Below are positions 1-10,668 of a stretch of 45,285 bases of DNA, piece after piece. Each line of letters opens with the position of its first letter. Positions within the stretch are counted from its first letter, which is position 1. The notes below the pieces were generated by a model. That model saw only the letters and a list, made by a program, of their open reading frames with translations. It made no database searches and had not been told where the DNA came from. The translations under genes were made by a program, and so were the position numbers. Source of the stretch: Streptacidiphilus melanogenes (GTDB lineage: Bacteria > Actinomycetota > Actinomycetes > Streptomycetales > Streptomycetaceae); NCBI RefSeq assembly GCF_000787835.1, contig NZ_BBPP01000002.1:48803-94087 (forward strand). Reading direction: 5' to 3'.

Positions 1-10
1 CTGCCGCACA

Positions 11-42
11 TCAGTCGAGCCCCGCGTCAGTCGAGCCCCGCG
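11..42. repeat. 16-bp tandem repeat, two exact copies
   Basis: The 16-mer TCAGTCGAGCCCCGCG occurs twice head to tail (11-26 and 27-42), just past the stop codon of the ABC ATPase gene at 56. Nothing else is recognisable in bases 1-55. It is one of several short tandem repeats found directly after stop codons in this window. Confidence 0.85.
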
Positions 43-55
43 CCCGTGAACGTCC

Positions 56-1156
56 TCAGGCCTCGCCGTTGGTGGCGCCGACGATGTCGACGTCCTCGGC
101 GAAGTGGCAGGCGGACTCGTGCGCGGCCGGGGTGTCCTGGCCGCTGAAGACCTGCGGGATCGCCAGCAGCGGCTCCTCGATCGCGCACTTCTCCTGCGCC
201 TTGAAGCAGCGCGTGCGGAAGCGGCACCCGGACGGCGGGTTGGCCGGAGAGGGGATGTCGCCGGCGAGGATGATCCGCTCGCGGCCCTCGCGACCCTCCG
301 GGTCCGGCACCGGCACTGCGGAGAGCAGCGCCTGGGTGTAGGGGTGGGTCGGGTGCTCGTAGATCTCCTCGTCCGAGCCGATCTCGACCATCTTGCCGAG
401 GTACATCACGCCGACGCGGTCGGAGATGTGGCGCACGATCGACAGGTCGTGGGCGATGAACATGTAGGAGAGGTTGAACTCGTCCTGCAGCTTCTCCAGC
501 AGGTTGATGACCTGCGCCTGCACGGAGACGTCCAGTGCCGAGACCGGCTCGTCGCAGATGATGATCTCGGGCTTGAGGGCGAGGCCGCGGGCGATGCCGA
601 TGCGCTGGCGCTGGCCGCCGGAGAACTGGTGCGGGTACCGGTTGATGTACTCCGGGTTCAGGCCCACGACGTCGAGGAGGTCCTGGACCGCCTTGCGGCG
701 GTCGCTCTTGGGAGCCACCTCGGGGTGGATCTCGTAGGGCTCGCCGATGATGTCGCCGACCGTCATGCGCGGGTTCAGCGAGGTGTACGGGTCCTGGAAG
801 ACCATCTGGATGTTCCGGCGGATCGCCTTGAGCGCCCGGCCGGAGACCTTGGAGATGTCCTCGCCCTTGTACAGCACCTCGCCGCTGGTGGCGGTCTCGA
901 GGTTCATCAGCACCTTGGCCAGCGTCGACTTGCCGCAGCCGGACTCGCCGACGATGCCCAGGGTCTCGCCCTGGTACAGGTCGAAGGAGACCCCGTCGAC
1001 GGCCTTGACCGCGCCGATCTGCTTCTTGATCAGGATGCCCTGGGTCAGCGGGAAGTGCTTCTCCAGGTTCCGCACCTGCAGGATCGGCTCGCCGCGCTCG
1101 ACCTGCTTGTCCATCACGGCCTCGATGGCCACCTCGGGGGCGGTCGGCTCAGCCAT
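56..1156 (-). CDS. Oligopeptide/dipeptide ABC transporter ATPase (DppF/OppF type)
   Basis: A 366-residue cytoplasmic ATPase that would energise peptide import together with the second ATPase encoded just upstream. Visible motifs are Walker A GESGCGKST (about residues 70-78), the ABC signature FSGGQRQR, Walker B IIICDEP, and a C-terminal oligo/HPY extension with the RFRTRC segment typical of Opp/Dpp ATPases. It is the last gene of a five-gene minus-strand operon. Its ATG lies inside the end of the preceding ATPase gene (8-nt overlap), which indicates translational coupling. Length is normal for the family. The transported peptide cannot be told from sequence; a role in sporulation signalling, as for the BldK importer, is possible but unproven. 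Confidence 0.95.
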   Translation of the reverse strand: MAEPTAPEVAIEAVMDKQVERGEPILQVRNLEKHFPLTQGILIKKQIGAVKAVDGVSFDLYQGETLGIVGESGCGKSTLAKVLMNLETATSGEVLYKGEDISKVSGRALKAIRRNIQMVFQDPYTSLNPRMTVGDIIGEPYEIHPEVAPKSDRRKAVQDLLDVVGLNPEYINRYPHQFSGGQRQRIGIARGLALKPEIIICDEPVSALDVSVQAQVINLLEKLQDEFNLSYMFIAHDLSIVRHISDRVGVMYLGKMVEIGSDEEIYEHPTHPYTQALLSAVPVPDPEGREGRERIILAGDIPSPANPPSGCRFRTRCFKAQEKCAIEEPLLAIPQVFSGQDTPAAHESACHFAEDVDIVGATNGEA

Positions 1157-2213
1157 GGATGGTCTCCTTCCAGAAGTGGCAGGCGCTGCCGCGGCCCTCG
1201 AGCGGGGCGCCGTCGGCCTCGGTCACCGCGTGCAGCGGCGGGACCTCCGTGCGGCAGATCTCCTGGGCCATCGGGCAGCGGGGGTTGAACGCACAGCCGG
1301 AGGGGATGCGCAGCAGGTTGGGCGGCAGGCCCTTGATCGCGTAGAGCTCCTGGCCCTTCTGGTCCAGGCGCGGGATCGAGTCCAGCAGTCCACGGGTGTA
1401 CGGGTGCGCCGGGCGCTTGTAGAGCTCGTGCACCGGGGCCGTCTCGACGATGCGGCCGGCGTACATGACCGCGATCTTGTCCGCGACGTCGGCGACCACG
1501 CCGAGGTCGTGGGTGATCAGGATCAGGCCCATGTTGTACTCGGCCTGGAGATCCGCCAGCAGCTCCATCACCTGGGCCTGGACGGTCACGTCCAGGGCGG
1601 TGGTGGGCTCGTCGGCGATGATCAGGTCCGGCTCCAGGGCCAGCGCCATGGCGATCATGATGCGCTGGCGCATGCCGCCGGAGAACTGGTGCGGGTACTG
1701 GTTGACCCGCTCCTTGGCGGCCGGGATGCCGACGCGCTCCATCAGCTCGACGGCCTTCTTCTTGGCCTCGGACTTGGAGGTGCCGCGGTGGACCCGGAAC
1801 ATCTCGCCCAGCTGCGTCCCGACGGTGTGCACCGGGTTCAGCGAGGACAGCGCGTCCTGGAAGATCATGGCCATCTGGGTGCCACGGATCTTACGGCGCT
1901 TCTCGTTGGAGAGCTTCAGCAGGTCCTGGCCCTTGAAGACGATCTCACCGCCCGTGACGAACCCGGGCGGGCTGTCCAGGATGCCCATGACGGCCTGGGA
2001 GGAGACCGACTTGCCGGAGCCCGACTCGCCCAGGATGGCGAGGGTCTCGCCGGCGCGGACGCTGTAGTTCACGCCGTTGACGGCCTTGGCCACACCGTCG
2101 CGGGTGCGGAACTCGACCTGGAGGTTCTTCACCTGGAGCAGCGGGGCGTCCTCGCTGTCCGCGGTGCGGCCGCGTCCGGCTTCGGCGGTGACTTCGGTTG
2201 CATGAATACCCAC
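1149..2213 (-). CDS. Oligopeptide/dipeptide ABC transporter ATPase (DppD/OppD type)
   Basis: A 354-residue ATP-binding subunit, partner of the DppF-type ATPase downstream. Walker A GESGSGKS is at about residues 62-69, followed by the signature FSGGMRQR, Walker B LIIADEPTTALD and the C-terminal oligopeptide extension (CAFNPRCPMA). The first ~25 residues are a variable lead before the ABC core. It follows the permease gene by 12 nt and overlaps the next ATPase by 8 nt, so both are expected on one transcript. Heterodimeric ATPases of this kind are normal in peptide importers. Confidence in the family is high; the substrate is unknown. Confidence 0.95.
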   Translation of the reverse strand: MGIHATEVTAEAGRGRTADSEDAPLLQVKNLQVEFRTRDGVAKAVNGVNYSVRAGETLAILGESGSGKSVSSQAVMGILDSPPGFVTGGEIVFKGQDLLKLSNEKRRKIRGTQMAMIFQDALSSLNPVHTVGTQLGEMFRVHRGTSKSEAKKKAVELMERVGIPAAKERVNQYPHQFSGGMRQRIMIAMALALEPDLIIADEPTTALDVTVQAQVMELLADLQAEYNMGLILITHDLGVVADVADKIAVMYAGRIVETAPVHELYKRPAHPYTRGLLDSIPRLDQKGQELYAIKGLPPNLLRIPSGCAFNPRCPMAQEICRTEVPPLHAVTEADGAPLEGRGSACHFWKETIHG

Positions 2214-2225
2214 GGTTCCGCCTCC

Positions 2226-3254
2226 TCAGCGCAGCTTGGGGTCGAGGGCGTCGCGGACCGCGTCGCCGAGCATGATGAACGCCAGAATGGTGATGCAGAG
2301 CGCGCCGGCCGGGAAGAGCAGCATGTGCGGCGCGTTGCGGAAGGTGTCCGCGGCGGCCGAGATGTCGATGCCCCACGAGACCGTCGGCGGCTTCAGACCC
2401 ACACCCAGGTAGGAGAGCGTCGCCTCCAGCGAGATGTAGGTGCCGAGCGCGATCGTCGCCACGACGATGATCGGCGCCAGGGAGTTCGGCAGGATGTGCC
2501 GCAGCATCAGCCGCGCGTTTCCGGCGCCGAGGGCGCGCGCCGCGGTGACGTAGTCCTGCTGACGGGCGGTGATCACCGCCCCGCGGGCGATACGGGCGAG
2601 CTGCGGCCAGCCCAGCACCACGATGAACGCGACGACGATCCAGATCGACCGGCTCGGGATGACCGAGAGGAAGACCAGGCCGCCGAGCAGGATCGGGATG
2701 CCGAAGAAGATGTCCGCGATGCGGGAGACGACCGCGTCCAGCCAGCCGCCGAAGAACCCGGCGAGGCCGCCCAGGAGCGTGCCCAGGAGGGCGGTGCCGA
2801 GGGTGGCGAAGACGCCGACGGTGATGGACGCGCGGGCGCCGTAGATGGTGCGCGCGTACACGTCGCAGCCCTGGGTGTCGAAGCCGAAGGGGTGCCCGGA
2901 GGTCGGCCCCTGCTGGGACTTCGAGAGGTCGCACTGGAGCGGGCTGGTCGAGTCGAACAGGCCCGGGAAGATGGCAACGATGATCAGGAAGATGATCAGG
3001 ATGCCCGAGATGATGAAGATCGGGTTGCGCCGCAGCTCACGCCAGGCGTCCTGCCACAGGCTGCGCGGCACCTCGCGGTCGGCGAGGCCCACCGCCTCGG
3101 TGGACACCTCCGGCGCGTGGGTGAGGTCTTCCTTCTCCAGCATGCCCTCGACCTCCATGGCGCCCAGGGTGGGCGTCTGGGCGAAGGCGCTGGAGAGCTC
3201 GGTGTTGGCGTCGTCGGGGACGCCGTTCGGCTTGTTCGGCTGCTGGTCAGGCAT
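2226..3254 (-). CDS. Peptide ABC transporter permease (DppC/OppC type)
   Basis: A 342-residue inner-membrane permease. It has a long hydrophilic cytoplasmic N-terminus of about 80 residues, a first membrane segment (IFIISGILIIFLIIVAIF), and then the binding-protein-dependent transport fold with four to five further hydrophobic segments. The EAA loop that docks on the ATPases is near the C-terminal third (about ARALGAGNARLMLRHILPN). It overlaps the other permease gene by 8 nt (ATGCCTGA) and sits 12 nt before the first ATPase, so it is a central gene of the operon. It pairs with the DppB-type permease to form the translocation channel. Confidence 0.95.
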   Translation of the reverse strand: MPDQQPNKPNGVPDDANTELSSAFAQTPTLGAMEVEGMLEKEDLTHAPEVSTEAVGLADREVPRSLWQDAWRELRRNPIFIISGILIIFLIIVAIFPGLFDSTSPLQCDLSKSQQGPTSGHPFGFDTQGCDVYARTIYGARASITVGVFATLGTALLGTLLGGLAGFFGGWLDAVVSRIADIFFGIPILLGGLVFLSVIPSRSIWIVVAFIVVLGWPQLARIARGAVITARQQDYVTAARALGAGNARLMLRHILPNSLAPIIVVATIALGTYISLEATLSYLGVGLKPPTVSWGIDISAAADTFRNAPHMLLFPAGALCITILAFIMLGDAVRDALDPKLR

Positions 3255-4170
3255 AACGGATCCTCGGGTCCAGGACCGCGTAGAGCAGGTCGACGAGCAG
3301 GTTGGCGAGGAGGAAGACGATCACCAGGACGGTCACGAAGCCGACGACGGTCGACGTGTCCTGGTGCACGATGCCCTGGTACAGGTAGTAGCCGACGCCG
3401 TGGATGTTGAAGATGCGCTCGGTGACCAGCGCGCCACCCATCAGGGCGCCGAGGTCGGTGCCGAGGAAGGTGATGACCGGGATCAGCGAGTTGCGCAGCA
3501 GGTGGTGGGTGACCACCCGGCGGCGCGGCAGGCCCTTGGCCACGGCCGTGCGCACATAGTCGGCCTTGCTGTTCTCCGCGATGGTGGTGCGGGTCAGCCG
3601 GGCGACATACGCGAGGGAGACCGAGGCGAGCACGATGCCGGGCAGCAGCAGTGACTGGAACGGCGCCCCGGGCGGGACGGTCGCGTCCGCAAGACCCCAC
3701 TTCACACCGAACAGGTACTGCAGGACGTAACCGATGACGAAGGTGGGGATCGAGATGACGATCAGCGTCATCATCATCACGCCGGTGTCGGCGAGGCGGC
3801 CACGGCGCATACCGCTGAGGACGCCGAGGCCGATACCGATGATCACCTCGAAGGTGAAGGCCACCAGGGCGAGCTTCAGGGTGGTCGGGTAGGCGATCTT
3901 CAGCAGATCCGTGACAGGCTGGCCGTTGAAGGCGGTCCCGAGATTCCCGGAGAAGATCCCCTTCATGTAGTTGCCGTACTGGACGATCAGCGGATTGTCC
4001 AACCCGAGCTGCTGCCGGATCTGCGCGGCAGCGGCCGGGTCGGGAGCCTTGTCGCCGAAGAATGCGGCAACCGGGTCACCGAGAGCGTGCACCATCGCGA
4101 AGATGATGAACGTTGTCCCGATGAACACCGGGATCATTTGGAGCAGTCGTCGGATGACGTAGCGCCCCAT
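3247..4170 (-). CDS. Peptide ABC transporter permease (DppB/OppB type)
   Basis: A 307-residue permease of the DppB family: N-terminal MGRYVIRRLLQMIPV followed by about six membrane segments, a periplasm-facing loop after the first, and an EAA loop (VRTAVAKGLPRRRVVTHH region). It dimerises with the DppC-type permease. The start is an ATG preceded by GGAGGTTCC on the minus strand, a good ribosome site. It lies 96 nt behind the substrate-binding protein gene, with a strong hairpin in between, and overlaps the next permease gene by 8 nt. Order and spacing fit one transcription unit led by the binding protein. Confidence 0.95.
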   Translation of the reverse strand: MGRYVIRRLLQMIPVFIGTTFIIFAMVHALGDPVAAFFGDKAPDPAAAAQIRQQLGLDNPLIVQYGNYMKGIFSGNLGTAFNGQPVTDLLKIAYPTTLKLALVAFTFEVIIGIGLGVLSGMRRGRLADTGVMMMTLIVISIPTFVIGYVLQYLFGVKWGLADATVPPGAPFQSLLLPGIVLASVSLAYVARLTRTTIAENSKADYVRTAVAKGLPRRRVVTHHLLRNSLIPVITFLGTDLGALMGGALVTERIFNIHGVGYYLYQGIVHQDTSTVVGFVTVLVIVFLLANLLVDLLYAVLDPRIRYA

Positions 4171-4194
4171 GGAACCTCCAGGGATTCGTCGCGG

Positions 4195-4229
4195 CGGCGG
4201 CCGGGAATCTCGTGGATTCCCGGCCGCCG
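4195..4229 (-). terminator. 15-bp hairpin between binding-protein and permease genes
   Basis: Perfect inverted repeat with arms 4195-4209 and 4215-4229 (CGGCGGCCGGGAATC and its complement) and a 5-nt loop. It lies inside the operon, just after the stop of the substrate-binding protein gene. Such hairpins commonly act as partial terminators or 3' mRNA stabilisers, which would keep the binding protein more abundant than the membrane subunits. There is no U-tract. Confidence 0.7.
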
Positions 4230-4266
4230 TCCGGCTCGCGCGGCGGTCGGCCGGCGGACCGACGAC

Positions 4267-5907
4267 TTACTTGTTGACGGTGATGTTCGTGTAGACCGGC
4301 ACGCTGAAGACGTCCAGCGACACGTTGGAGACGTTCGAGGACCAGCCGACGGTGCCGTTCTGGTACCACAGCGGAATCGACGGCAGGTCGGTGACCAGCA
4401 GCTTCTCGGCGTTCTGGAAGTCCGAGACCGCCGTCGCCTTGGTGCTGGCGGCGTTGGCCTGGTTGACCAGGCTGTCGAACTGCGGGTTGCTGTAGTGCGA
4501 GTCGTTCGACGCGGCGTTGGTGTAGAACAGCGGCTGCAGGAAGTCCTGGATCAGCGGGTAGTCCATCTGCCAGCCGGTGCGGAAGGCGGAGGTCATCTGC
4601 TTGTTCTGGATCTGGTTGCGGAATTGCGCGAACGTGCCGATCGGCTTGCCGACGCAGGCGTTGGTGTTGCCCAGCGCGTTGTTGATGCTGTTGCAGACCG
4701 CGTCGACCCACTCCTTGTGGGGGCCGTCCGCGTTGTAGCTGATGGTCAGCTGCCCGCCGGGGATGCCGCCGCCCTGCTGGATCAGCTGCTTGGCCTTGGT
4801 CGGGTTGTAGGTGCAGACGTCGCCACAGAGCGTGCTGCTGAAGCCGCCCTCGGCGCCGAGGACCGGGGAGGTCCAGTCGGTGGCCGGGGTACGGGTGTTC
4901 TGGAAGATCACCTTGGTGATGGTCGGGCGGTCGATGGCCATCGACAGACCCTCGCGGACCAGCTTGGCGCCGGCGGTGTTCCACTGCGGCTGGTTCAGCG
5001 GGAAGGAGATGGTCTGGTTGATACCGGCCGGCTCGTTCAGGTAGCGACCGTTGAGGTCGGACTGGACCGTCTTCAGCGCGGTGGTGGACAGACCGTTGTC
5101 GATGTCCAGGTTGCCGGCCTGCAGGTCCGCGTAGGCGGCGTTCGGGTCGGTGTAGACCTTGAGGTCGATGCCACCGTTCTTCGGCTTGTAGTTGCCGGAG
5201 TACGTCGAGCTCGGGGTCAGGGACATGCCCGTGCCCTTGGTCCAGGACTTGATCAGGTACGGACCGTTGCCGACCGGGTGGGCCTCCCACGCGGTCGGGT
5301 TCTTGAAGAACGACTGCGGCAGCGGGTAGAAGGCCGAGTAGCCGAGGGTGTCCGGCCACAGCGAGAACTTCTGCGTCAGGGCGACGGTGAAGGTGGTGTC
5401 GTTGACGACCTTCAGGCCGGACATGGTCGTCGCCGTCGGGGAGCCGGTCGCCGGGTGGACCGCGTCGTAGCCCTGGATCGACGTGAAGAACGGGTCGGTG
5501 TTGTTCTGCGCGTGCGGCAGGTAGGCGCCCCAGTTCCAGGCGTCCACGTAGGAGCTGGCGGTCACCGGGGTGCCGTCGCTGAACTTCCAGCCGGACTTCA
5601 GCGTGATGGTGAAGTGCTGCTGGTCCGTGGTCGTGATCGACTGGGCGTTGGCCAGCTCCGCGACACCCGTCTTCGGGTTGTAGTGCTGCAGACCCTCGAA
5701 GATCATGTTGAGGACCGCGCCGCCGTTCACCTCGTTGGTGTCGGTCGGGATGAGCGGGTTCTGGGGGTCACCCCACCATGCGGTCACCACGCCGTTGGCG
5801 TTGCTGCCCGAGCTGGACCCGCTGGAGCTCGAGGTGCTGCAGGCCGTGGCGGCCAGGGCGATGGCGATGGCCCCGGCGGCGAACTTCGCTTGCGTGGCTC
5901 CACGCAT
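4267..5907 (-). CDS. Peptide ABC transporter substrate-binding lipoprotein
   Basis: A 546-residue extracytoplasmic solute-binding protein of family 5 (SBP_bac_5). The N-terminus is a lipoprotein signal peptide (MRGATQAKFAAGAIAIALA, then ATAC, giving a mature N-terminal Cys) followed by a Ser/Gly linker. The mature part has the family 5 pattern, for example KSGWKFSDGTPVTASSYVDA near residue 105. The ATG is preceded on its strand by GAGGAGG at good spacing. First gene of the operon; downstream follow two permeases and two ATPases. It captures peptides outside the membrane and sets transporter specificity, but the ligand cannot be predicted here. Length is typical. Confidence 0.95.
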   Translation of the reverse strand: MRGATQAKFAAGAIAIALAATACSTSSSSGSSSGSNANGVVTAWWGDPQNPLIPTDTNEVNGGAVLNMIFEGLQHYNPKTGVAELANAQSITTTDQQHFTITLKSGWKFSDGTPVTASSYVDAWNWGAYLPHAQNNTDPFFTSIQGYDAVHPATGSPTATTMSGLKVVNDTTFTVALTQKFSLWPDTLGYSAFYPLPQSFFKNPTAWEAHPVGNGPYLIKSWTKGTGMSLTPSSTYSGNYKPKNGGIDLKVYTDPNAAYADLQAGNLDIDNGLSTTALKTVQSDLNGRYLNEPAGINQTISFPLNQPQWNTAGAKLVREGLSMAIDRPTITKVIFQNTRTPATDWTSPVLGAEGGFSSTLCGDVCTYNPTKAKQLIQQGGGIPGGQLTISYNADGPHKEWVDAVCNSINNALGNTNACVGKPIGTFAQFRNQIQNKQMTSAFRTGWQMDYPLIQDFLQPLFYTNAASNDSHYSNPQFDSLVNQANAASTKATAVSDFQNAEKLLVTDLPSIPLWYQNGTVGWSSNVSNVSLDVFSVPVYTNITVNK

Positions 5908-6265
5908 GGACGTGCCTCCTCAGACGTGCTTTCTGCACTTGTTCTGCGGCGCCCTCGCCCACCCCTGGGCGGCAGCGCCTGGCTCGTGAGCCGCCACCGT
6001 GGTCGGCAGCCGACCCAGTGACCCGAGCGTCGGTGTCTCTACTATCCGTCACTCTCGGCGATGCTTCCGACCAAACGAGATTGCGGTTTGATCACACGCC
6101 TGTGAGCTGTATCTCGCAACTTGGGCATCACCAGGTGGGTGCAACAGATGTCGAACCGGACATGGAATACCGCTGATAGCCATCGTGACACCGATATCCG
6201 TACACACTGGCACTGACACTCGGCCGGAATGTCATTACCATGAGTGACTGCCGAACGGCGCAAGA
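5908..6265. other. Non-coding stretch upstream of the peptide-transporter operon
   Basis: About 360 bp without a convincing gene. From about 6040 to 6245 it is clearly richer in A/T than its surroundings, as expected for the promoter region of the divergently placed minus-strand transporter operon. I see no -35/-10 pair strong enough to name. A 73-codon minus-strand reading frame exists (6042-6263) but has poor codon usage for this genome. Confidence 0.5.
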
Positions 6266-6296
6266 AAGCCGCCGGAGGCGGTGCCTCCGGCGGCTT
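6266..6296 (-). terminator. Terminator hairpin after typA
   Basis: Perfect 14-bp inverted repeat (6266-6279 and 6283-6296, AAGCCGCCGGAGGC and complement) with a 3-nt loop, 35 nt past the typA stop codon. GC-rich hairpins without U-tract are the usual terminator form in these genomes. Confidence 0.85.
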
Positions 6297-6331
6297 CGAG
6301 GGTCCTTACCGGGGTCGGCCCCCGGCGGGAA

Positions 6332-8236
<1,905 letters not shown>

Positions 8237-8461
8237 ACGGAGTACAGTTCTCCCGAATCGACAGGGCGTGGCACCCGCCGAGCACGGTCCGTGCCGCCGG
8301 TCCACCCACCGGGCATCTGAACATGCCACGGCTTTGTCCTATGGTACGTGGTTACCCTCGTACACTCGCGCGCCGCCCGGCGAACGGCGGACGAACCCCT
8401 TCTGGCCTGCCGGATGACCGGGTCTGGCCTCGCCGGTCGCGAGCTGGCATGATCACGCGCC

Positions 8462-9637
8462 GTGACCCAGCTCCCGGCGCCCGGAGCGCCTCGTCGCCCC
8501 GGCCGTTTTCGCATCCTCCCCTTCCTCTTCGGGCTCGGCGTCGCCGTGGTGACCACGACGTCACCAGGCCTCGCTCACAGCGACGACGCCTTCGCGTTCG
8601 CGCCCGGCTTCCTCGCGGGAGCGCTGCTCGCGCTGCAGCTCCAGACACTCGTGGGCCTGGCACTCGGCCGACTCGGCGGCACCGCGCCGGTCCTGCTCAT
8701 GGTCGGCGGCGGCCCCTTGGTGAGCCGGCTGCGCGGGGTCACCCTCCTGATCCGCCCGGTCCCGCTGGTCCCGCTGCTCGTCGGCGAGGCGATCACGGCC
8801 GTCGACGGCCTGCGGCTCCGTCTCTTCCTGAACGGGTTGCTCCGGGTCACCGTCCCCGCCGGGCTCGGCGTCGCGCTGATGTGGAGCGCCACGCCCCTGC
8901 GCTACCTCGGCCCCGGGCTGGCCCTCGTGCCCCTGCTGCTGCTCAGCGCGCCCCGGACGCCGGGCACGACCGGCTGGATGCTGCTGCGCGCGCCCTTCGC
9001 CGACGCCGCGCTACTGCCGCAGCTGGCCCTCGGCCCCCGGGAGCTGGCCGCGCAGCGCGCGCTCCTGGGCGGCCGCGTCGCCGAGGCGCGCGCCGCGCCG
9101 GACGGCGTCCCCGCCGACACGCTCTCCCAGGTGCGCCTGCACGCCGCTGCCGACGTCGTCTCCGGGCGTTACGCGGAGGCCGTCGAGGCCCTCCGCGGCG
9201 CACCCGAGGCCCGCGGACTCGCACCTCGCGTCCCCGGCGAGGAGCTGCTGCTGGCCCGGGCGGGGCTGTTCGCCGCCGAGGCCGGGACGATGCCGCGCGA
9301 GGACGCCCTGGCGGCGGCCGCCGTCGGCATCGCCCTCGCCGGGGAGCGCCATCCTCGCCTGCTCGCCGCGAGCGACGTCCTGGCGACGCAGGCCCTGCTG
9401 AACGGACGCGCGGCGGACGCGGCGGTGCTCGCGCGCACCGCCCTGAAGCGGATGTCCGACCAGCTGACCCGGGCCTACTGCCTGTGCACGCTGGCCGCCG
9501 CCCAGGCTGTCACCGGCGACCAGCCCTCCGCCCGCGCGAGCCTGGCGCGGGCCCGTGCGCTCGCCCCGGAGCTGGCCCGGATCGCGACGGTGGAACGTCT
9601 GATCGACGAGCTGCCGCTGCTGCGGGACCGCGTCTGA
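8462..9637 (+). CDS. Membrane protein resembling an M50 (site-2) protease without active site, with helical-repeat C-terminus
   Basis: A 391-residue protein of unknown function. Residues ~15-175 are hydrophobic with four to five likely membrane segments. Their layout (GGGPLVSRLRGVTLLIRP, then LRLFLNGLLRVTVPAGLG) recalls the membrane core of site-2 protease-like M50 proteins, but no HExxH zinc motif is present, so it would be non-catalytic. Residues ~180-391 are Ala/Leu/Arg-rich helices that look like TPR-type repeats. The GTG start is 225 bp from the divergent typA start. It converges on the DUF4097 gene. The M50 relationship is an inference from pattern; function unknown. Confidence 0.8.
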   Translation: MTQLPAPGAPRRPGRFRILPFLFGLGVAVVTTTSPGLAHSDDAFAFAPGFLAGALLALQLQTLVGLALGRLGGTAPVLLMVGGGPLVSRLRGVTLLIRPVPLVPLLVGEAITAVDGLRLRLFLNGLLRVTVPAGLGVALMWSATPLRYLGPGLALVPLLLLSAPRTPGTTGWMLLRAPFADAALLPQLALGPRELAAQRALLGGRVAEARAAPDGVPADTLSQVRLHAAADVVSGRYAEAVEALRGAPEARGLAPRVPGEELLLARAGLFAAEAGTMPREDALAAAAVGIALAGERHPRLLAASDVLATQALLNGRAADAAVLARTALKRMSDQLTRAYCLCTLAAAQAVTGDQPSARASLARARALAPELARIATVERLIDELPLLRDRV

Positions 9638-9688
9638 ACGGGGCTGCGTCCGGACCGGGGCTGCATCCGAACGGGGCTGCGCCCGGAC
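9638..9688. repeat. 16-17-bp tandem repeat, three copies, right after a stop codon
   Basis: The core CGGGGCTGC recurs at 9639, 9656 and 9672, giving three imperfect units of 16-17 bp immediately after the TGA of the upstream plus-strand gene. It lies between two convergent genes. No clear terminator hairpin is formed. Confidence 0.7.
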
Positions 9689-9709
9689 CGGACGCCGGGG
9701 CCGCCTTGT

Positions 9710-10603
9710 TCAGGCCTGCTCGTCGAGGCGGGCGACGCGGCGGATGGTGATGTCGCCGAGCTTGGTCTCAGCCCGGACCTCGACCTTGTCGACCGGCTCG
9801 CCTGCGTCCGGGGCGTCGGTGCTGGCGAGGTCGTTGTAGACCCGGCCGATGCCGGTGTTCAGCTCCAGCCAGGCGGCGCTGCCGTCGCGGACGCCGACCT
9901 CCACTCCGCCGTTCTTGGAGCTGGCGGAGACCTTGCCGCGGACGACCTCGCCGATCCGCACCTCGCCGTTGGCGCTCGCGGCGGTGATGTCCGACAGCGC
10001 GCGCTCGACGTTCACCGAGCCGTTGGCGCACTTGACGTCCGCCGCGCCGGTGACGACCGCGATCTGCACCTTGCCGTTGCTGTTGTCGACCTCGGCGGTG
10101 CCGTCGACGGCGCCGAGGCGGATGTCGCTGGAGCTGGCGTGTATCCGGACGGGACCGCCGACGCTCTCGACGGTGATCTCGCCAACGCCGTTGCGCAGCT
10201 CGAGCGGGCCGGTCTCGGCGAGCCGGACAGTGCCGAGATCGGTCTTCAGCAGGACCGCGCCGAGCGCGCCCTCGGCGTGGAAGTCGCCGATCGAGGCCTC
10301 GCCGCGGACAGCCGAGTCCGTGGGCAGCTGGATCAGCACGGTGACGGACTCCGGCCGCTTGCTGCTGAAGTTCACGAACCGGTTGAGCGGCTTCTTGGAG
10401 ACGACGCCGAGGGTGCGGGTGGCCTCGTCGTACTCGACGCGGGTGTTGTCGGCCGCCTTCACGTCGGCCGCCTTGTCCGGATCGCTCGGGCGGACCTCGA
10501 CGGTCGTGTCGGTGCGGTCCGAGGCGGCGAGGCGGACCTCGGCGACGTAGAGGTCCAGGACGACGGCGATCGGGGCGGGGGTCTCGAACGTCGAGAGAGA
10601 CAT
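9710..10603 (-). CDS. DUF4097 family beta-strand repeat protein
   Basis: A 297-residue protein of the DUF4097 family (PF13349, putative adhesin / polymer-forming-like fold). The sequence is a series of short beta strands with repeating patterns such as VRIHASSSDIRLGAVDG, AEVDNSNGKVQIAVVTG and VKCANGSVNVERA, expected to fold into a right-handed beta solenoid. No signal peptide or membrane segment is seen, so it is probably cytoplasmic or peripheral. It follows the HicB-like gene by 65 nt on the same strand, and the two genes probably form one operon under the operator at 11203-11280. This pair is common in streptomycetes; molecular function unknown. Confidence 0.9.
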   Translation of the reverse strand: MSLSTFETPAPIAVVLDLYVAEVRLAASDRTDTTVEVRPSDPDKAADVKAADNTRVEYDEATRTLGVVSKKPLNRFVNFSSKRPESVTVLIQLPTDSAVRGEASIGDFHAEGALGAVLLKTDLGTVRLAETGPLELRNGVGEITVESVGGPVRIHASSSDIRLGAVDGTAEVDNSNGKVQIAVVTGAADVKCANGSVNVERALSDITAASANGEVRIGEVVRGKVSASSKNGGVEVGVRDGSAAWLELNTGIGRVYNDLASTDAPDAGEPVDKVEVRAETKLGDITIRRVARLDEQA

Positions 10604-10668
10604 CTCGGGATTCCTTAACTCGGGCGGACGGTCCAGGAACGGTGGTGCGGCGGTGCGGCGGTGCGACG

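Noticed and set aside
747..3410. Very long plus-strand reading frames opposite the ABC transporter genes (up to 887 codons), and similar ones along the window
   Set aside because: They are antisense shadows of GC-rich genes: repetitive Arg/Gly/Ala/Val/Asp-rich translations, no family motifs, and the other strand encodes clear proteins.
6042..6263. 73-codon minus-strand reading frame in the A/T-richer gap
   Set aside because: No ribosome site, Cys/Arg-rich odd composition, codon use unlike its neighbours; more likely promoter region.
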